A stretch of DNA of 64,000 nt from Lateolabrax maculatus (taxonomy: Eukaryota; Chordata; Actinopteri; Acropomatiformes; Lateolabracidae): assembly GCA_031216445.1 (NCBI GenBank), contig CM062210.1, positions 11,605,501 through 11,669,500 on the forward strand, written 5' to 3'. The number at the start of each line of letters is the position of its first letter. The stretch's first letter is position 1. Made by a program: the position numbers and the translations under genes. Positions 37,387 to 51,874 of the stretch are shown here, piece by piece. A model generated the notes under the pieces. That model had not been told where the DNA came from and searched no databases. It saw nothing but the letters and a program-made list of their open reading frames with translations.

Positions 37387-39480
37387 CAGTCGCACACATT
37401 TCATCATGGTCAAACGACTTGTCTTTCACACGGTTCATTCCTTAAAGCAGTCTGTCCTGCTGGAAGTGACAGCATATGGAAAACCTGTCTAAATGAGTCC
37501 ACACATCAATTACATCAACACATTCTCGCCTCGCTTTGCTTTCGCTCTGTCTCTGTCTTTTCCCACATCTCTCTATTCATCACTTCTCTGCCCTTTCCTT
37601 CTGTCTATTCTCTGATCATTCCAGACTCGGCTTCTGGCTCTCTCCTCTTCCAGAGCTTCTCTTATGCTGTTTTAATCAAAGTGAAAAGTGTTACTAAGAG
37701 TCACTAAGAGCCAACAGCTTATATATATGTATGTGTATGAATGTCTGTGTGTGTGTGTATGTGTGTATGTGTGTATGTGTGTATGTATGTATGTATGTAT
37801 GTATGTATGTATACACACACCATGACATGATAGAAGTTTGTCAACATTAAGAGAGTTGTTAAGGGCCTGTTGTTCAATGTATGAGACAATGAAATACGAT
37901 AGAGGAAGTCTGGTTTGAGATCTGTGAATTTGAAAGGTTATCAGATGCCAAAACACTGCTCAGCGGTTTATAATACTGTGAGACAGAATGTTTTCAAACC
38001 TGGAAAACTTTTACTTTTTTTAATCCCAGCGATAGTGAGGTAAACAGTCATGTGATGTTGCGTTGTCACGAAAGTTGAGCCAGATTAAACTCTTTAGCCG
38101 GACGCCCCTACATAGTTTTGCCAATGGAGCCACTGCAGGACGGCAGTGGTCCCATTCAATTAAATGAAAGGGCTACGTGTTCTCGCATTGTGCTGTTGTC
38201 TGTCTGAACACAGCCGGGGGGTTTTAAGCTTTTTTGGGGAGTGTTTCAAATCAATGAGCAGGACTACTTTGTGGCAATAATTGATTTACAGGATTAATAT
38301 GATGAGGTACAGCAATTTATAGGGTATTTAATTTGCTGGATAAACCAAAAATAGTGAGTGGAATTTAATTTTCAGAAATGTCAATATTTTCTTTTTTAGA
38401 ACAACATTGGTATTTGCAGAAGGGACTTCTGGTTGTAACGTTATCCCAAGATGCAAGCAAAGCTACAGTGTCACGTGGTTGTTATAAGGAGGAAGACGAA
38501 GGAAAAGCCTCCCAAAAAGTAGTGTCCAGTATGTCTGCTGGCTCTCTACTTAGCCTCTTAAAATAAAATATATATGTTTTTTTTATTGCAGCATTTATGC
38601 CTTTATTTGACAGAGATAGTGAAGAGCAACAGAAAATGTGGGGAGAGAGAGAGTAGGGGAATGACATGCAGTAAGGGAGTCGAACTGGGGATTCGCTCCT
38701 TAGGGTACTTACACCATGTGGTGTGCGCACTAACTACTATGCAGCTGGGATTAACAAATTTTAACCTAATAAGAAAAAAGTATTTTCTTTCATGACTTTT
38801 TCAAGTATTAAAAATATCTCAAATTATTATATTTTCAGTCAAATGATGGCTGAGGGGTTAATTTTGCTCTGACGTTTTATCTACCTGTACACGCTGAAGA
38901 CTTATTTTATCTTTCCCTCCTTTTCTTTGTCTCTCCTAAACTAGCAGGAGACAGGCCAGGCGTGTTGTCTCCATTAAAGCTTAGCACCACAATTTAGTGC
39001 GTATGTGCTTAGGCCAAGATTTGTGTGTGCGTGTGTGTGTGTGTGTGTGATTGTGAATGTGCGTGTTTGTGGCGAGACCTTGACCTTGACTGCAGTCCCT
39101 AATGGAGGAGGCTGTTCTGTGAATGACTCAAACTCCCCCCGCCGTACAGCGGTATGTAGCAGCCCATAAAGCATGCTTAAGTCCCACTCTGGTTTCAGGG
39201 AGTGGAACGCCCCGCCCTCCTGTCCCGCCGCAGCCCGACCCCGCCTCTTCCTCGCACTCTGAAATAGCCACGTCCTTGTCCCCACACGGAGCACAGTGTG
39301 AGTCGGGTTGTGTATATATGTAGTCGTGGTTGATTGAGGAGCAGATTGCTGGTGACAGATCGCACTGCGTTCCGTCCCTCCGACCCCCCAGATTAGCCAC
39401 CCTGCCCTCCCCTCCTCTGGGCCCCCACCTCCTCTGGGCCCCCACCTGTTAGGATCCCTCTGCTGCTCAGATCGCTCTCA

Positions 39481-39543
<63 letters not shown>

Positions 39544-39789
39544 TGGACAACCTGCGTTAACAGAATTCTCTTATTTGTCCGTCACTCACTCTGCGGGTGA
39601 TAAAGGCCATTACGAGTCATTAAGGTGTGTGTGAAGTGTGTGTGTGTATATGTGTGTGTGTGTATTGCCTGGCTGGGATGTGTGTGGGTTGAAAAGACGC
39701 CTGTCACAGCACGCTCTCATAATTGCCCTCTTAGCCAATTATCCCCCATTTAAAAGCAAGTCACCTGTTCTGCTCCCATGTCCACACAA

Positions 39790-39827
<38 letters not shown>

Positions 39828-42800
39828 CGGAATAAATAACATAGAAACTTAATGTTTAATCATTGTTTGTTCCTGAGGGATATGTTTGTTTACTGTGCTG
39901 AAATGCTTTCTGTTGTGTCAGTCCCATTCATACTGTTATGTCTGCTTTCTCATCAGATTCTGATGCACACCAAAGACTTGGTTCAGAAGGTGGGTTAATA
40001 AAGAGCTTTTGGTTGCCCTGATCAGTTAATATAATACATGGAAAATTAAGAAAATTCAAATACTTTTGAAGTAGATATGGAGGATTTGACATGAAATCTT
40101 TATCAGGATAAACTGTCACCTAACCCTAATAATGGTGAATTTATCGATAACCATTTCTTTCGTTACTTCTGTATCATGCTGGATCTTTTTCTGATATTGT
40201 ATATCCTGACTATGATAAGACTTAATTGATGCCTGGGGAGAAATTAACATGTTACAGCAGCACAGAGACAGGGTAAGAGGTACTATTTGAATTTAATTAA
40301 AAAAACATTATTGATACAGATGACATTAAAAAAGCTATATACAATATTTGCAGTAACTTAATATTTTATAAATTGAGCAAATTTTTGTGCGAAAGAAGTC
40401 CAGTACTGCAACTCTGGCAACCATGATGTGTGTGAACTATATACAAGTAAATAGACCTTAATAATAAGTACGACATACATGATAATATATTAAAGTTATA
40501 TATATGTGTATATATAATGTATGTGCAGTATACACTATGATAATAGCAATAACATATTACATGGAAATATAATTCTTAAAATAATTAACTAGCATTAACT
40601 ATGTTACTACTTCGGATTACAGATTGAATTGTGAACTAATTGATCTGTTGAACTTCTGGTTGTCATTGATGTTTTCAGTTTAAATTAATGGGATTAGAAA
40701 TTGAGAAAGAAGTACATTTAGTGTTGTAAGAAAAAGTAATTCAACAAATTCAATACATTTGGTTTATTGTCCAGCCCTTTTTTATTTCCATAACTGCTTT
40801 TTATTTTGTGTAATTCTTCTCCTGTGTGACTCAGATGAATCTTGAAGTCATCTACGGAGATACTGACTCCATTATGATCAACACAAACAGCAGGTCTCTG
40901 GAGGAGGTCTTCAAACTTGGCAATAAGGTGTGTAGTAGAGAAGTTGTATCTTCCTTTCCTTCAGATATTTGACATTTTCACTTAAAGCATATGTGCATTT
41001 ATTATTCCCAGGTGAAAGCAGAAGTAAACAAGCTCTACAAACTGCTAGAGATTGATATTGACGGCGTGTTTAAGTCACTTTTATTGCTGAAGAAGAAGAA
41101 GTACGCTGCCTTGGTGGTGGAAAACCAGGGCGAAGGACGATACAGCGTCAAGCAGGAGCTCAAAGGCTTGGATATCGTCCGCAGAGATTGGTGTGACCTG
41201 GCCAAGGAATGTGGCAAGTACGTTAGATGTCCCCTGCTAGTGTTAGTATGTTCCCATGTTAACAATCCTACAGTGGAGCACTTGTTGTGTACGATAAAAT
41301 AAGTTATTCTCCTTTGCTCTTGCAGCTATGTGATCGGTCAAATCTTGTCGGACCAGAATCGTGATGTCATTGTGGAGAACATCCAGAAACACCTGGTGGA
41401 GTTGGGAGAGAAAGTAGAAAGTGGAGCAATACCACTCAATCAGTATGAGATACACAAGGTGAGGACATGGCTGTATGTGTGTACATTTTCACTTCTGAAT
41501 AGAAAAGCCTTAACCTGAAGCCTTAAGTAAGCTGGGTTGTGTGCGTCCTCTTGACAGCTGCTTTATTTGGTTTATTCTCTTGTATTTGCTATAACCTGTC
41601 AGTTCATTATCTTTCTCTTTCCTGTCGCTGCACACTCTTTCCTCCAGGCTCTGACTAAAGATCCTCAGGACTATCCAGATAAGAAGAGCCTCCCTCACGT
41701 CCATGTGGCTCTATGGATCAACTCCCAGGGCGGTCGCCGGGTCAAAGCAGGAGATACAGTCTCTTATATCATCTGCAAGGTGTGTGTATATGAGTGAAAC
41801 ATAAATAAAATCTTTTGAGACACTGGTCCACTAGTCAACTTAAGGTTTTATAATTACATTTCAACACCTAATCAGGATTTTTAGTGTACAGACCTTTAGA
41901 ATGAAGTAAAATCTACCACGCACACGACTGTATGTCTTTTTTTTCTCCCCTAGGACGGCTCCACGCTGGCAGCCAGTCAGAGAGCCTATGCTCTAGAGCA
42001 GCTTCAGAAGCAGGAGGGTCTCAGTCTGGACACTCAGTACTACCTTGCCCAGCAGGTCCACCCTGTGGTGTCCCGCATCTGTGACCCCATTGAGGGCATC
42101 GACGGCGTGCTCATAGCCACTTGGCTGGGTAACTTAAAGACTGTAGAAGACTTTAATTAACATTAAATTAGCGAAATGTTTTTTTCAATTTGCATAACAC
42201 TTTGGATGAGCTGTCATATCAGAATTCTCTTTTGCAGTTTAAAGACATACTATTTTATAAATAAACACTGGCCCTGAGGTATATGTGGGGCACAGCTTAC
42301 TTTGAGTGATAGTACTAATCCCTTTGTATGTATGTGTTAGCATTAGTCATAATTCCTGTTTTACTGTCTGCTGACAGCTGAGGCAGCCAAACATAGAAAG
42401 GTTGTCATACCTAATAACACAACAGCCTAATAAAAATACAAAATAGATGTTTCATTGTTGTGTAATAGTTATAGAATTAAGTGGTTTGGATGGAAATTTC
42501 CAATGTATTTAGCCTGCTCCGCCCGGTCTGTCTGTTTACATTCCTTCTAATTATTAGAACTTAATGTGACAGGATAAAACAATCTGTAGTAATTTTCTTT
42601 TTCTTTACCAGGTCTGGACCCAAGTCACTTCCGGGCTCAGCAGCAGTACCAGAGGGAGGACGAGGCTGACGGCATGCTGGGAGCTCCGGTCCAGCTGACC
42701 GACGAGGAGCGCTACAAAGACTGTGAGAGGTTCATCTTCACCTGCCCTCAGTGTGGCACTGACAACATCTACGACAGCGTCTTTGAAGGAGCTGTAAGTA

Positions 42801-45800
42801 GATGCGCACAGTGTTATCTATCACAAAGGTCCCTCATTAATCTTGTGCTGTGTTTTTACATGAATCCTATGGCCATGAAGAAAGTGTAACATTTCAAAAT
42901 TGTGTTTTTTCGCCTATAGAAAGTTATGAAAATTAGTGATCACGTCCGTATGTGACACCCATTGTAGTATAAACAGAACCATGCATGTGTCTGCTGTCTA
43001 TGTTTATATCCGTCCCTTCACGGTTAAATTTGTCAGCTGGTATATCAATTAGTCTGCTAATGGCAGTGTTTCAACCACGCAATCATTGTTTGTTATCTAT
43101 CCAATTCATGTGAAGCGTGCAGCTGCATACATTCTGTCATGGATTACTCAGGGAAAAGTCTAAAACGCGGCTTTAGTCAAAATGTGTCAATGCACTATTA
43201 ATTCTACACTTTTCATTTTTCTAAAAGATTTGTCCAGTCATTGTTGTCATTAATTTGTCTAAAAACCTAGACTAGCTCTTGGGCGTATTTGCAGTTGGAA
43301 AGAGATCTACATTTCAGTCATTGCAAACACTTTTTCTCCAAGAGGAATGAAAAGTATGTGCATTTAACACCCAAGTTTACATCATCCCAAAGGAAATGAT
43401 CTTCTGCTTAAGAATCTTCTTTGGATCTGAGGATTGTATTTGAAATGTACTCAGTTGCCAGTTCATTAGGTACATTAGGTAATTCAGTCTCATTGAGTAC
43501 AGAGAGGTCCTGCTGTTATTTAATCCATCCTCATTGAGATAAATGGGGCCAAAATGACTTTACAGCTAAATCAACCCCTCTGTAAAACTGTTTCTACAAA
43601 ATGACACAGAGAACCTCCCAGAAATACAAAGAAAGATTGAAATGAAGAAGAGAAGATTCCTTTTATCACTGGTGTGTTTTACTGGTGTTATGGATTAAAC
43701 AGTAGAGACGCAGATAAAGAGTCTGAAAGTGGAAGAATGGTGTTTCCAAAGTCATTTCAGTCAAACTTCCTGTGAAGGATTCATGCTTTAGTCATCCTCC
43801 ATATTGTGTCTCTGTCTGTATTTTTAGACAGCTGCCTGGCTCCAATATGGACTCTGTTTTCATTGGCATAGTTTGGACTCCACAACTTGAAAAGCCTTTC
43901 CTTAACCCCTGCCGCTCTATGGAGACACACACACACCCACACACGCACTGATCTCCTACCATTTGTCAGGCCAAGGTCGTATGTTTGTGTGTGTATGTTT
44001 GTGTGTGTGTGTGTTATCAGCTTCTAATGAGGAGCAGGGCACACAGCTTTTTCTTGTATGAAAGAAACTAATAAAACTGACAACCCTCTGTCCTCTCCTG
44101 GCGGAGAGAACTTGCATTAAATTAAAAAAGGAGTATTATACACACACTCCATAAAAGGTTGATATCATTGCACTCTTCAGCGGATACACTAATGTTTTAC
44201 TGAGAGGCATACAGGAAAATTATAAGTAAAGCTGTATTAGATTCAGTTTCGGTTAAGTAAAATGCTTTTGTACTTGCGAAAAAGGAAAGAAACAACCTAC
44301 TTCCTACTTTGATGTACATTAGAATATGATCTTGAATAGCTTATAATAATGTTAATTTCAAACTTTATACCAAACTAACTAGGATTCATCTGATTACTGG
44401 TGTTAATTTTCCACCATGCGTCACAGGCCGTTTGCATGCACACAGAGAAACTGATAAGACAGGAAGTTAATTAGGGTGGTGAACATGGTCTAACAGCTCA
44501 GTGAGAGGGGAGGACAGATGGGCCTTGACTCCACCACTGACACAGAGCCAGACATGGTAGGAGGAGGCGGTGATGGATGATGGAGGACAGACAGAGGAGG
44601 AAAGTTGTTTGAAGGGGGTAGTTGGATGAAAAGATTAAGTGTGGAGGAAAAAGAGCTGGATAGAGCTGCAGGGATTTCCCTGAGTTCAGTTTTAATAGAG
44701 CGTTGGATATCCCACCTTGGGCAGTTGGCTGCACATTATCAGACCAAGACATGGATGAAAACAGTCAGGATAGACATTAACTTGTAAAATTGTTTTACAG
44801 TTTTGTAGAAGGCTTTTTAAAGTGCAGACATGAAGCGATAAAGATGACAGTTGGTTGTAAGAAGATGTAAGAAGATGAGTGTTAAAAGATACGATTTGTG
44901 TATAGCATTATTTGAACATTACTCATAAGTTGCACATAAACACAAAAAAGAAACCACTTTTGGTGGTTTCATAGTTTCATTTAATTGCTCAGCCATAAAA
45001 TAACTGACAAGTAAGTATTGTATAATTTTCTTATAGATACAACTTGTTTGGGAGGGAAAATTCTGTTATCAAAATGAAGTTTGGAATGAAACAAGCCAGA
45101 TAAAAGAGTAGGAGGGTGAGGAGAGATCATGGAGAGAGGAGAAGGGAGGCTGCTTTCATTCAAAGGAAAAAAGAGAGGGAAGGAAGAGGAGGAAGGACTA
45201 AGACAGAGAAGGTTAATGTGTGTAGCTGTATGTTAGGGCAGCTGATGGACTTGAACTGGCAGAAAATCTGGTATTTTTCTCCAATATAGGAATGATGTAG
45301 GCAAACAAAAAACCTGTGTGTGACTGGTTGGGGGGTGTCGCATGCATACTTTTGTGTCATTTACTTCCCTGCGGAAACCTTTTTTTGCTGCTGTCAATGT
45401 GACAGTTAAATGGAGTTCAGGTTTAAAGGAGTGAGTGTTTAAAGCTGTTATATTTAGTGTAATTGTTATGTACTGTGGCTACTTTTTCCATTGCATTAAC
45501 TATAGGCCCAAGCCTTGCTGTCAAGTGGACAATTCAGGGGTATTGAGGTCATGTTGACCTGTTTTCTTTGGGCAACAATAATGTTAAATTTACTGGACCC
45601 AGGGGTACTTTAAGCCCTTATACCTTCCACGGTTGTAACATGTGCCTTGTTGGGGTTTTAAGGCCAAGTTGCTATGTAAAGTGCACATACACATATGTTA
45701 GTTATTATTTTGATTTGTCACACCTGTATTACATTCATGAAATCTGGGGGTAGTTATTGCAGTGATTGGTAAAATATGGGACTAATCGCAATTATCTTTT

Positions 45801-48675
45801 GCTTTTCCCCAAATTTGTATTGAACTTGTAGAGCTGGGTGCAGTGGTTGTAGCTATCAGTGCTAATACAGTAGAGTTGAGAAGTGAGAGGGGCTATTTCA
45901 GGTGCCCCTGGTCCAGGAATTAAAACTGTCATTCATTTTCTTTATAGACAATTTTACACGACTCAGCGTTTCACTGCTATGATGGGCAGAAGTTAAACAG
46001 CTGTGTTTAAAAAAAAATATCTGCGGATAATGGCATTTTCAGACGGTCTCTCCTGGAATGTTCACAATGTTGCACTTGTTTGTACAGATGAAAAGGCCTT
46101 TACCGAAAGAAGTTCCCGAATCTCGTAATCTCCAAACAGACATTTTCGTTAGCATCTTTGTGTAAATGATCATACTTCTTCACCTTTGGATGTTTGTATT
46201 CTTCGGGTTTCGCGCCAGTTGCATGATCGAAATGTCATCACAAGCCCACTCGCTCGCTGTGAATTTTCCGGACAGTGACCTGCCCCGTTCACACATGGGC
46301 TTAATCAGACATTAGGTATCGGCAAGGTGAAGTACGCTCACTGTCCGGTCCAACTGATTCAGTCATATGCGAAACTATCTACAGTATTTGTGTAAATGTA
46401 TTATATACAACATTACTGTCACCTGTTTTCATTTATGTACTTTGAACGACAAAGAAGAGTTTTTGCTTGATAGATAAAGCTGATGATATTGTGTGTGTAT
46501 ATGACTTAATTTCATCTCATCTCATGCCACATGTTATCTTTTTCAGGGATTAAAATTGGAGCCGAGTTTGATGCGATGCTGTCATGTCCCCTGTGGGAGC
46601 CACCCCATCGACTTTGCCGTCAACATCATCAATAAACTGCTACTTGACATCCGTCGCCATATCAAGAAATACTACTCTGTGAGTATTTCTGTGTTTGTAA
46701 GCCAGTTTACAGGTGTGAGTGAGATTTTGATAAATACTGATTCTACCAATAAAACTCTGCTTCACACACATTCAAAAGCACAAACATTCATGTATTTACT
46801 CCCTCACCACCTGCAGGGCCACAAATGGACTTAAATTATTTTTCATTCAGTGTCTAATGCTGAAACTTGTTAGCCCAGCTTGCCAGTTGATGAGTTGCGC
46901 TCTCTTCTCTGATTCTTTTCCCTCTTTTTTTAAAACCTTTTTCTCCAAAGGTACGGTTTAGTTGCAGTTAGTTCACCAATACAAATATTTTTGGAACATG
47001 TGCTTCATTTGATCAGAAATTCACCCTTAAAGTAATCTTTGGTCAACAAATCCTACATTTAAGCTTTACACACTGTTAAGCACTGTGGTTGTTTGTATAC
47101 CACGATCTATCAAAACATCCCTAAAGAAGTTAAGTTAATGCTTCAGCTGACTAAATACAAGTTCAGTGGTCAGAGCAACTGAACTGTATGTAATGAAATT
47201 GTCAAAACTTGTGAAAATTGACCTTCTACAAAGTGTCTATAATAGTGTTGGACTGTATTTAACACAACGTGGGATGCAACAGATGCAGTAATGGCAAGAG
47301 AAGCTGTCAAAAAGATGGACAAGAGATGAAGGAAACCTCAGCAGGGCACCGCGCTGACATTTTCAACACATTATGCCTGAAAAATGAAAAGAGCACCGGA
47401 GTTATTTAAAGGAACATGATCCGTGAAAATACTTAAATGGCCATTCTTACTTTGAATACCAAGTTTAACGTGCACTCTTTATTTATTTTTTTAGATAAGT
47501 TGAAATTTAAATGATACGTTTAGGGAAAGTGGGTCATTGGAGAAATAAAAAAAATCAAAGAATCAAAAGTAATTGACTAAAGGTCGATCAAATTCGTCTC
47601 AATAATACAGGCCTACTCTTGGCTTGAAGGAAGCATGTATACAAAATGTGAAAATATGGATCCATCAGAAGTTAGTTCTTTTAAACTTGGAGATTTTGTC
47701 TGCCAAAAGACATCCATATTTCATAATACATGAGAAGTTGTGCCCTGCGAATGTTTAACGTTATTAAAACTGAGTCATCACATCAACACTAAAAAAATAA
47801 AATGGTAATTTATGTTTGTAGCACACTTGACCCCTGTGTAGATGTTGAAACTGATGGGACTGTCATCACTGCACAGGGATAAGACTCACACAGGCTGCAA
47901 ACAAACCAGTTACCCATCATGCATCTGCCCACCAACAGTCCTCTGCAAACTTCTGTTACCTGGCGAGGCATTGCTGTGCACCTTGTGATGGTACACAGGA
48001 TTTCCAATCAGAGGCAGAGTTGTTGGAGTTCTCCTGTACATTGGCTCTATAGTCTGTTTTGAGGCAGGTTTTCATTGGCGGTTGTAGCTATTTGTATCTT
48101 TTCCAGCACATATTCCAGCTTTCAATACTCTTCATGTTACACGTTTTGCATATTATTAGTTCAATATAAGCATTAATTGTGAAGCAAAACAGTGTTTAGG
48201 TCAAGTTGTTACTGTACTCAGGGCCTGAGGAGCAGCCTGAGAATGAAGTAAAGTGGATGCCTGTGTTGTCTTTGTAGGTCTCTCTCTCTCTCTCTCCTGG
48301 TAGCTTCTAACACCTTGGTCTTGAGTGAGTGGAATGTACTGTCTGTAAAAGTGTGTGTGTGTGTGTGTGTATGTGGGGGTTACTCTCCCACAGTGCTGAA
48401 CAGAAATCAATTAGTTTGGTGAATGTGTGGGGAGCGAGCCCCCCTCAACCCCTTTGTCACAATGTGTGAAACAGCTGCTACCACTGAATACTTACACCTC
48501 ACACAGCAACACACACACACCACTGGAGGCTGAACAGCAGTGGACACAGCACACACACAGCGGGGCAATGAAGAGGGGTAATATTGTGTAATTAAGGATT
48601 CCTTTCAGGCCGAGGGAGAGTTCAAATAGAGCTGTTTGTCTGGCCAGATAGAGTGAAAGCTCTGCACCTCTGCAC

Positions 48676-48728
<53 letters not shown>

Positions 48729-48888
48729 TGTGTGTACACCAATATATGTGGATTTGGCGTCCTAAGCTAGGACCACAGAGACATTAATCATTAGCAAAAT
48801 TACCTCCTGTCCCCCCTCCCCCCTCCCATCCCTACCATTATCAATAAACCAGCACCCTGAGAATGGGCAAACACTTGTTCACTCCTCA

Positions 48889-48921
<33 letters not shown>

Positions 48922-50930
48922 TCGCGTAAACACACCACTCTGTTGTCATCCTTTCCTCTTCTCATCCCGCTGTCTTTGGCAAAATGAGAGATTCGCTTGT
49001 TTCCTGAACCACCCAATTCTTCTTTTTCCTTTTTTTTTTTTTTTTTTTTTAAACCCCTCCCATCTAACCATCGTTGCCATGGCATTTAACAAATTATTGC
49101 AATTACCCTCGTCATGCGGGTCGCCCCTGGAAACGGGCTGAGGGGCAAGAGAAGAAAGGGTGAGGGAGAGAGAGAAAGGGTGAATGAAGACCAGAGAAGG
49201 TGATAATCCTGTTTTGAACAAAAGGTCAAATTGTTGAATAGAGAAGCTTTGATTAAGCGGAGGAGGTACAAAGTGGAACCGTTTGAGCTCTATTCAGTGT
49301 GTGTGTCTGTGTGTCTGTGTGTCTGTGTGTCTGTGTGAGTGTGAGTGAGTGAAGTAGACCGATTTTAGGTCTATTCACTTTAGAGCTGGAAGTGTTGACT
49401 GCTGAAGCACAAAAAACAGTTAGAGCTCTTTCTGGTGCCCGAGTGTGTCAGGTGGATTCCTCTGGTACAGGAGTCACATCAGAGAGGCTTCTCCAATGTG
49501 TTAACATTAACAATACAGCTGAAACGATTAGTCGATTAATAGGAAAGTATATTAAAAGAACATTAATTTGCAACTCTTTTGTTAAAATATCATACCTCTA
49601 CCCATCCAGTTACCCCCCCCCATGACACATGTTCAAAATAGGTGCAAATAAATTTTATAGTGAAATTGAATCACCTGATTGTTGATACGGTTAAATTGAT
49701 TAAGTTAAATATCTATGAATACTGTAAAGACCTGGCAAGTGCAAAAAACCAAGCAAACCCAAATTGGCTTAATTTGGTGGAATTTAAACCACTAAAAATA
49801 AGACATCACAGCATCCCATACCTTATGAAATCCTTTAGTAGACCCTCGGATTGTAAGTTTGATGTTTTTTTTTTTTCTTTTTCAGGTTCAGAGAGCCATC
49901 TAGTCACTTTACCACATTAACATTGACTGGCAGACTTCCATTCTAGCAAAATCCTCCTACGGGCCTGCAAAGACATATTAGCTATAATGTCCTGTTGCCT
50001 TTTAGTCATTGGTTGATCATCATTTAGAGACCTAAAGATCCCCTATTTGCAGTTTTTTAAGTTTTCTATGAAAGTAAAGATTTTTGGCTTTTGGACTGTC
50101 TGTGGCATAAAACAAGCAATTTGAAGACATCACCTTGGGCTTTGGGAAATAGCAACGGTTTGCATTTCTAACTATTTTCGGAAACTTAATAGACCAAATG
50201 ATTAATTAAGTAATTGAAAAAAATATTGGAAGATTAATTGATAATGAAAATAGTTAGTTGTAGCCCTAATTAACAATACCTGAGCCAGAAAAGATGGAAC
50301 ATGGTTCAGACTAGGTCTGCAACTAATGATCATTTTCATAATCAGTGAATCGTTTAGTCACCCAAAGCCCAAATGTGATGTGTTGAGCATTTGCTGAACG
50401 ATTAGTCAACTAAAGAAAATTTGCCTTTCTTGGTCTTACAGTACAGTAAATTTAATATTTTGGGGTTTTAGTTGGTCTTTGGGGACGTCACCTTGTGCTC
50501 GCAGATATTGCAAGGAGCATTTTTCACAATCTTCTGACACTTTATAGACCAAACGTAATGGATTTGAGAAAATGATCAACATATTAATCCTTTATGAAAA
50601 TAGATTTTATTTGCAGCCATAAATTAAAATACCCAACCCTTAAGTATAGATAAAAGGCAAAGACAGAAAAGATGTTTAGAGCAAAGCCGGTTCAGACTAA
50701 GGCTGCAACTAATGATAATTTCCATAGTCAGTTAATCTGTCGGTTATCAATCAATTAATCGTTAAGTCACTAAAATGAAAAATACCCATTTTAATTTCCC
50801 AGAGCCAAAGGTGTTGTCTTCAGATTGCTCATTTTGTTTGACCAACACACCAAAGTGAATGTTTTGCACCCAAACTGCAGAATAATTTTAAAATATCACT
50901 CTTTGCCATCTCACACTCTCTCTCTCTCTC

Positions 50931-50962
<32 letters not shown>

Positions 50963-51830
50963 CATACATACATACATACATACATACATACATACATACA
51001 TACATACAGTATATTACTTCTTCAGACTTTAAACTGTAAGAATGAGTGGTGTTGGAAGAGATGAGAGAATTAAAATAACAGACAGACAAAGAGGAAGCAG
51101 AGAGAGGGTATATTTCGCGGTGGGCCCTGTCGTGGCCTGGTCTTGCCTCTGTTTGGTTAAATTATGTGGAACTCATTTGACGTCTGCATTCAGTGTGTCA
51201 GGTATCCACTGCTATAATTATGCAATTATGAGCCTTTATTCCCTCACGTCCGACTGTACACCCCCATCCCCCACCCTCTCTCAGCTGAAATGCCTCAATT
51301 AGATTTTTTTTTTCCCGTGTCTGTTCCTCATGTGCTCCTTGTTTTTAGACCTTTCTATCTGGCTCACACAGGTCTTCTGCACTTAATCTCAATTTGTTTT
51401 ATTTTTGTTTTTCTGAGTGTAATTTTAATGCATGTTAATGGGAAACAATTGATATGTTTGTGTGTGTGTATATGTGTGTCTTTCGTGAGTCCCATGGGAA
51501 CAGCAGTGTGTGCCAAGGCTTGTGTCATAAGAAATAATCAAAAAATGACAGACATCAAACAGCCGCTGATTGAAAAACACACTGTCATATGCCTTATCTC
51601 CCACCTCCACAAACCATTGTTCTGCATATGTATCAGAGACACTGAAGCAGTCTCATTTCCCATGATGCTCGGCTCTTTGTACAAGAGGTAGAGCTGTTTA
51701 GATAATTAGTCCTGGAGCTGGGGTTTGTGGGTAAAGCTGTGAACTTTCTAATTGATTTGGGACATGTGTGTTTGTGTGAACGTGTGTGTTTGTGTGAACG
51801 TGTGTGTTTGGTTTTCATTTAGAGGAGAGA

Positions 51831-51874
<44 letters not shown>

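Larger units (their letters stand above)
28606..39956 (+). other. Giant pola1 intron 26 (11.35 kb)
   Basis: It is longer than the whole span of exons 1-26. No exon, tRNA or nested gene is supportable. It contains at least three minus-oriented SINE-like copies, several microsatellites, one copy of the CTGCAACTAATGAT-family repeat (about 36830-37073) and numerous unique, low-CpG, TAAT/ATTA-bearing blocks listed separately as candidate conserved non-coding elements. Confidence 0.7.

Noticed and set aside
37331..37812. Tandem repeats that could be taken for a CRISPR array
   Set aside because: They are AC and TATG microsatellites without unique spacers, in a vertebrate genome.
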